Below are positions 61,057 to 64,000 of a DNA stretch of 64,000 bases, piece by piece (position 1 is the first letter of the stretch; every line of letters begins with the position of its first letter). Source of the DNA: an uncultured Bacteroidales bacterium. Its GTDB lineage: Bacteria > Bacteroidota > Bacteroidia > Bacteroidales > F082. The stretch covers positions 241,719 to 305,718 of the forward strand of contig CAMYXP010000002.1 in the NCBI GenBank assembly GCA_947303085.1, written 5' to 3'. Below the pieces are notes generated by a model. That model did no database searches. It was not told the origin of the DNA and was given only the letters and a program-made list of their open reading frames with translations. Both the position numbers and the translations under genes were made by a program.

Positions 61057-61407
61057 ATGAATCAGTACGAAACCGTTTTCATTTTAACTCCCGTTTTGTC
61101 TGAAGAACAGATGAAGGAAGCGGTAGCAAAATTCGAGAACCTGCTCACAAAGAACGGAGCAGAGATCGTTTTCAAGGATTTCTGGGGCATGCGTAAGCTC
61201 GCCTATCCTATTCAAAAGAAATCTTCAGGTTTCTATCAGTTGATAGAATTCAAAGCTGAAGGCAATGTTATCGACACATTGGAAACAGAAATGAAACGTG
61301 ACGAGCGCGTCATCCGTTTCTTAACAGTAAAACTTGACAAGCACGCTGTTGCTTACAACGAGAAAAAACGTCGTAAAGCAGCCGAGGCAGCCGAGCAAGC
61401 CAACTAA
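61057..61407 (+). CDS. rpsF: Ribosomal protein S6
   Basis: 116 aa. [20 protein letters not shown] at the start (in outline), [24 protein letters not shown] near 43-66 and [15 protein letters not shown] near 85-99 are family features; the alanine- and lysine-rich tail is typical of Bacteroidota. Pairs with S18 on the 30S platform. First gene of the canonical rpsF-rpsR-rplI operon. Confidence 0.97.
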   Translation: MNQYETVFILTPVLSEEQMKEAVAKFENLLTKNGAEIVFKDFWGMRKLAYPIQKKSSGFYQLIEFKAEGNVIDTLETEMKRDERVIRFLTVKLDKHAVAYNEKKRRKAAEAAEQAN

Positions 61408-61434
61408 TTGTTTAACATTTAAATTTTGAATGAT

Positions 61435-61704
61435 ATGGCACAACCTAACACAGACATCAAATATTTGACTCCTATAGCAGTCGATACAAAGAAGAAGAAA
61501 TATTGCCGCTTCAAAAAGAACCGCATCAAATACATCGACTATAAAGATGCAGATTTCTTATTGAGATTCGTGAACGAGCAGGGTAAGATTTTACCACGCC
61601 GCATCACCGGTACATCAACAAAATATCAGAGAAAGGTCGCTCAGGCCGTCAAGAGAGCCCGCCACCTCGCTTTGATGCCGTACTTAGCTGATTGTTTGAA
61701 ATAA
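61435..61704 (+). CDS. rpsR: Ribosomal protein S18
   Basis: 89 aa from the ATG at 61435 ([13 protein letters not shown]); a TTG three codons upstream is less likely. [22 protein letters not shown] near 26-47 (in outline), [30 protein letters not shown] (in outline) are the S18 signature. Second gene of the operon, 27 bp after rpsF. Confidence 0.97.
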   Translation: MAQPNTDIKYLTPIAVDTKKKKYCRFKKNRIKYIDYKDADFLLRFVNEQGKILPRRITGTSTKYQRKVAQAVKRARHLALMPYLADCLK

Positions 61705-61722
61705 TAAGAGGAGGACAGACAC

Positions 61723-62172
61723 ATGGAAATTATTCTTACACAAGACGTTAAAAATTTGGGATACAAGAACGACATCGTCAACGTTAAACCTGGTTACGCA
61801 CGTAACTTTTTGATCCCTCAGGGAATGGCTATCCTCGCAACAGAATCAGCACGCAAAGTTTTGGCAGAAAACATGCGCCAGCAGGCTTACAAACAGGAGA
61901 AGATCAAGAAAGAAGCTGAAGCAACAGCAACAGTCCTCGAAGGTCTTTCACTCCGCATCCCTGCAAAGGCAGCTTCAACAGGCAAGATCTACGGCTCAGT
62001 CAACAACGTCCAGATCGCCAACGCTATCAAAGAAGCTAAAGGCATCGAGATCGACCGCAAGCAGATTTTGGTTGATGACGACACTATCAAGGAAGTCGGT
62101 AACTACAAAGCAAAAGTACGCCTCCACAAAGACGTTACCGTTGAAATCAGCTTTGAAGTTTTCGCTGAATAA
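61723..62172 (+). CDS. rplI: Ribosomal protein L9
   Basis: 149 aa, standard length. MEIILTQDVKNLGYKNDIVNV (in outline) and KPGYARNFLIPQGMA near 22-36 are the L9 signature; long connecting helix ~45-75; C-terminal domain with GKIYGSVNN near 87. Ends the operon and is followed by a strong terminator. AGGAGGAC-like purine run (GAGGAGGAC) just upstream of the start at 61709-61717 is one of the few clear Shine-Dalgarno-like sequences in the window. Confidence 0.97.
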   Translation: MEIILTQDVKNLGYKNDIVNVKPGYARNFLIPQGMAILATESARKVLAENMRQQAYKQEKIKKEAEATATVLEGLSLRIPAKAASTGKIYGSVNNVQIANAIKEAKGIEIDRKQILVDDDTIKEVGNYKAKVRLHKDVTVEISFEVFAE

Positions 62173-62199
62173 TAAAAAGCATTATTTGCAACATTAAGA

Positions 62200-62233
62200 A
62201 AAACCGAGGAATTCAACGTTCTTCGGTTTTTTT
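62200..62233 (+). terminator. rpsF-rpsR-rplI operon terminator
   Basis: Stem AAAACCGAGGAA (62200-62211) with TTCTTCGGTTTT (62219-62230), one G-T pair, loop of 7 nt, then T residues to 62233. Typical Rho-independent terminator. Confidence 0.85.
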
Positions 62234-62242
62234 ATAAAAACA

Positions 62243-63001
62243 ATGATTATGACTAAATACGACGTCAAGGAATTACAAGCATTAAGACAAACAAAAGGCC
62301 GCAAAGAACGCGGAATCTTCGCTGTCGAAGGCAACAAACTCGTTGAAGAATTGTTGAATTCACATTTCATGATTAACAACATCTTCGCCACAGAACAATG
62401 GATCGGGAAAAATCCCGTTCTAGCCAAGAAAGTCGCTGATTATGAGATTATTACATCGAAGCAGATGGAGCAAATCAGCAATTTCGTGACGCCTCCGGGT
62501 ATCTTCGCCACCGCGATGACTCCCAAATATAAAATTGAACCAAAAGACGCTGACAATCAATTGATTTTGCTTCTCGACGGTATCAACGACCCTGGCAACC
62601 TCGGCACCATCATCCGCACCGCCGACTGGTTCGGGATTAAGAAAATAGTGATTTCAGAAGACACCTGCGACCCTTGGCAGCCAAAAGTTATACAATCGAC
62701 AATGGGTTCGATCTTCAGAATGCAAATCGTTGAAACTGACGTGGTTAGGTTTTTAAAAGAGGTAAAAACACCTGTCTTCGGCGCCTTGATGCAGGGAAAG
62801 AACGTTTATCAGACGCATATCAAAGACAATCAAGGAGTTATAATAATTGGAAGTGAGTCGCACGGAATAAGAGAGAATGTCATGCCATTCGTCAGTTGCC
62901 CTATCAACATTCCAAGGGCTGAAGGAAGCCAAACCGAGTCGCTGAACGCGTCGGTGGCGGCTGGAATAATTATATCAGAGGTTTTCCGAAAAAACCATTA
63001 A
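62243..63001 (+). CDS. SPOUT (TrmH/SpoU) RNA 2'-O-methyltransferase
   Basis: 252 aa (ATG at 62243; a second in-frame ATG two codons later is equally possible). N-terminal substrate-binding domain (~1-95, GIFAVEGNKLVEELLNS) then the SPOUT knot with the three motifs LLDGINDPGNLGTIIRTADWFG near 108-129 (in outline), IIGSESHGI near 200-208 and IPRAEGSQTESLNASVAAGI near 218-237. Uses SAM to methylate a ribose in rRNA or tRNA; the exact nucleotide (RlmB- or TrmH-like) is undetermined. Sits 10 bp after the operon terminator and ends 5 bp before the convergent DUF3667 gene. Confidence 0.92.
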   Translation: MIMTKYDVKELQALRQTKGRKERGIFAVEGNKLVEELLNSHFMINNIFATEQWIGKNPVLAKKVADYEIITSKQMEQISNFVTPPGIFATAMTPKYKIEPKDADNQLILLLDGINDPGNLGTIIRTADWFGIKKIVISEDTCDPWQPKVIQSTMGSIFRMQIVETDVVRFLKEVKTPVFGALMQGKNVYQTHIKDNQGVIIIGSESHGIRENVMPFVSCPINIPRAEGSQTESLNASVAAGIIISEVFRKNH

Positions 63002-63006
63002 ACCGA

Positions 63007-63858
63007 TTATAATTTTTGGTAAAAATAAAAAGCTAAGGCTCCAAATAAAACTATTCCGATAATCGAATAATAAAGGGCCAATATCAGCAGCGACCTCCAC
63101 ATTGTTTTGACGGTACTGAAACCGATCATTTTCTTGAAACACATTGTCAAAGCGATGGTGTTGACTATTATTATCAACCCCAAAGACGTTATTTTAGCAT
63201 ACAAATCATGCGAAAAACAATAGACAACATCTGTCAGGCACCGATATAAAATTAAGATAATCAGTGAGTAAACTATAGGAACTATATATTCTCCCCTAAA
63301 ATATCTTTTGCGGTTTTGACGTCCGTAGAAAATTCTTGCTCCAAGCAAATACAACGGAATAGTTAACACAGAAAACAATGTGTAGTGGTTTATATAAAAA
63401 ATATACGACCACTTGATTATTTCAAGAATATCATTTTCAAGAACTTTTGAATCATCAGCTTCGACTAATTCCACATCTTCCGACGCCGAATCATCAATTA
63501 CATTATCCCAATCGATATCGTTGCTTCCCGAAAACGAGAAAACCATAATATAAAGCGCCAAAGTCAGGAAAAGCATCGGAAAAGGCGAGAAATAGCTTTT
63601 TCGTTTGCCATTGAGGATGTCGACCATCATGGCTCCCGGGCGCGTGAACAGCGATTTCAGAGTAATCCAAATACCGCCGTCGTTGCTGAGGATAGCAAGA
63701 AGGAGATTTTTTAAAATAGCATGTATGGTTAGACGATTAGTGTCGGCACGTTGACCGCATTCAGGACAGAAATTGCCTTGAAACTCGGTACCACAATTGA
63801 GACATTTCGTTGTTTCAACAATTTTAGTATCTTCTTTGATGCTGTTATTTTCTTCCAT
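63007..63858 (-). CDS. DUF3667 zinc-ribbon membrane protein
   Basis: 283 aa from the ATG at 63858 (MEENNSIKED); the in-frame TTG at 63879 lies in the -7 element and is rejected. A CxxC zinc ribbon near 18-35 (CLNCGTEFQGNFCPECGQR) is followed by TIHAILKNLLLAILSNDGGIWITLKSLFTRPGAM (in outline), the DUF3667 hallmark. About five membrane segments follow, with an acidic loop of ~25 residues (SNDIDWDNVIDDSASEDVELV, in outline). Function unknown. Single gene with its own -7 element. Confidence 0.85.
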   Translation of the reverse strand: MEENNSIKEDTKIVETTKCLNCGTEFQGNFCPECGQRADTNRLTIHAILKNLLLAILSNDGGIWITLKSLFTRPGAMMVDILNGKRKSYFSPFPMLFLTLALYIMVFSFSGSNDIDWDNVIDDSASEDVELVEADDSKVLENDILEIIKWSYIFYINHYTLFSVLTIPLYLLGARIFYGRQNRKRYFRGEYIVPIVYSLIILILYRCLTDVVYCFSHDLYAKITSLGLIIIVNTIALTMCFKKMIGFSTVKTMWRSLLILALYYSIIGIVLFGALAFYFYQKL

Positions 63859-63876
63859 TGCAAGATTTTTACAATG

Positions 63877-63884
63877 CAAAAATA
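63877..63884 (-). promoter_or_regulatory. -7 element for the DUF3667 gene
   Basis: TATTTTTG on the minus strand followed by CATT. Predicted start near 63872; leader about 14 nt. Confidence 0.55.
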
Positions 63885-63909
63885 AGAAAATTTGTCGGAA
63901 TTTGCATAT

Positions 63910-63944
63910 AAAAAAATAGAGACGCCATATATATGACGTCTCTA
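63910..63944 (-). terminator. rRNA operon terminator, 28-bp palindrome with T-tract
   Basis: On the minus strand the arms TAGAGACG and CGTCTCTA (63944-63917) enclose CATATATATG and are followed by seven T (63916-63910). It follows the 5S gene, so it should end the rRNA transcript. One mismatched pair in an otherwise complete 28-bp palindrome of the same family as 4430-4457. Confidence 0.85.
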
Positions 63945-63950
63945 CTATGG

Positions 63951-64000
63951 GTTTGGCGACGACCTACTTTCCCACAGACAAGTGCAGTATCATCGGCGCG
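63951..64000 (-). rRNA. 5S ribosomal RNA, 3' end (partial)
   Basis: The minus strand reads CGCGCCGATGATACTGCACT followed by TGTGGGAAAGTAGGTCGTCGCCAAAC, the typical 3' part of a bacterial 5S rRNA (loop E/helix IV region then GTAGGTCG-CGCC). About half of the gene lies beyond the right edge; 23S and 16S should follow there. Confidence 0.9.

Overview
The window looks like a chromosomal stretch from a member of the Bacteroidota, most likely order Bacteroidales. The evidence is: about eighteen good matches to the Bacteroidota -7 promoter element TAnnTTTG upstream of genes; proteins carrying the type IX secretion (T9SS) C-terminal sorting domain; a PorT-family protein; lineage-typical families (DUF3276, DUF5683, DUF3667); AT-rich leaders without clear Shine-Dalgarno sequences; and many ATGA stop/start overlaps. 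The exact genus cannot be told from the sequence alone. No phage, transposase, integrase or CRISPR array was seen.

Layout. 1-6.7 kb: end of a split chromate transporter, two tandem FadD-like acyl-CoA ligases and a K+-dependent membrane pyrophosphatase. 6.8-10 kb: an overlapping nucleotide operon (bifunctional nuclease-like protein, nucleoside permease, thyA, folA). 10-17.5 kb: three tandem C10 (streptopain-family) cysteine proteases, each with a T9SS sorting domain. 17.7-23.3 kb: a short unknown gene and a mutagenesis cassette made of dnaE-type and dinB polymerases divergent from a LexA-like self-cleaving repressor. 23.3-33.6 kb: tricorn-like protease, DnaQ-like exonuclease, queA, polyprenyl synthase, RND exporter, pssA and an AraC regulator. 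33.8-38.7 kb: TolC / membrane fusion / two ABC-2 permeases. 38.8-48.1 kb: DUF3276 protein, then parA-parB-DUF5683-dapB-lepB-ftsK-lolA-glycosyltransferase. 48.1-55.9 kb: lpxC, lpxD, an aminotransferase, a heptose-phosphate-kinase-like gene, porT, two identical tRNA-Glu genes, a beta-barrel protein and lplA. 56-64 kb: miaB-like, mtaB, rpsT, radC, wecB, rpsF-rpsR-rplI, a SPOUT methyltransferase, a DUF3667 protein and the 3' end of a 5S rRNA gene (an rRNA operon lies beyond the right edge).

How it fits together. Envelope functions dominate: lipid A (lpxC, lpxD), heptose and UDP-sugar metabolism, phospholipid (pssA), isoprenoid, lipoprotein trafficking (lolA), signal peptidase and T9SS (porT plus three predicted substrates). 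Chromosome maintenance genes (parAB, ftsK, radC, dnaQ-like, and dnaE/dinB with its repressor) form the second theme. tRNA modification (queA, miaB-like, mtaB, SPOUT methylase) is the third.

The most interesting points are the LexA-like/DinB/DnaE cassette; several dispersed non-coding repeats (a 28-bp GTAGGG-type palindrome in three places, a 30-nt element in two places with one mismatch, a 41-bp CCCGTCATTTCGA element in two places, one of which supplies the last eight codons and stop of the miaB-like gene, and GGATAAGAA words at gene ends that also resemble a linker inside the tricorn gene); three convergent gene pairs whose stop codons abut with zero spacing; an lpxC that is not fused to fabZ; and a probably leaderless gene at 6834. 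Homology statements come from recognising motifs by eye, not from searches.
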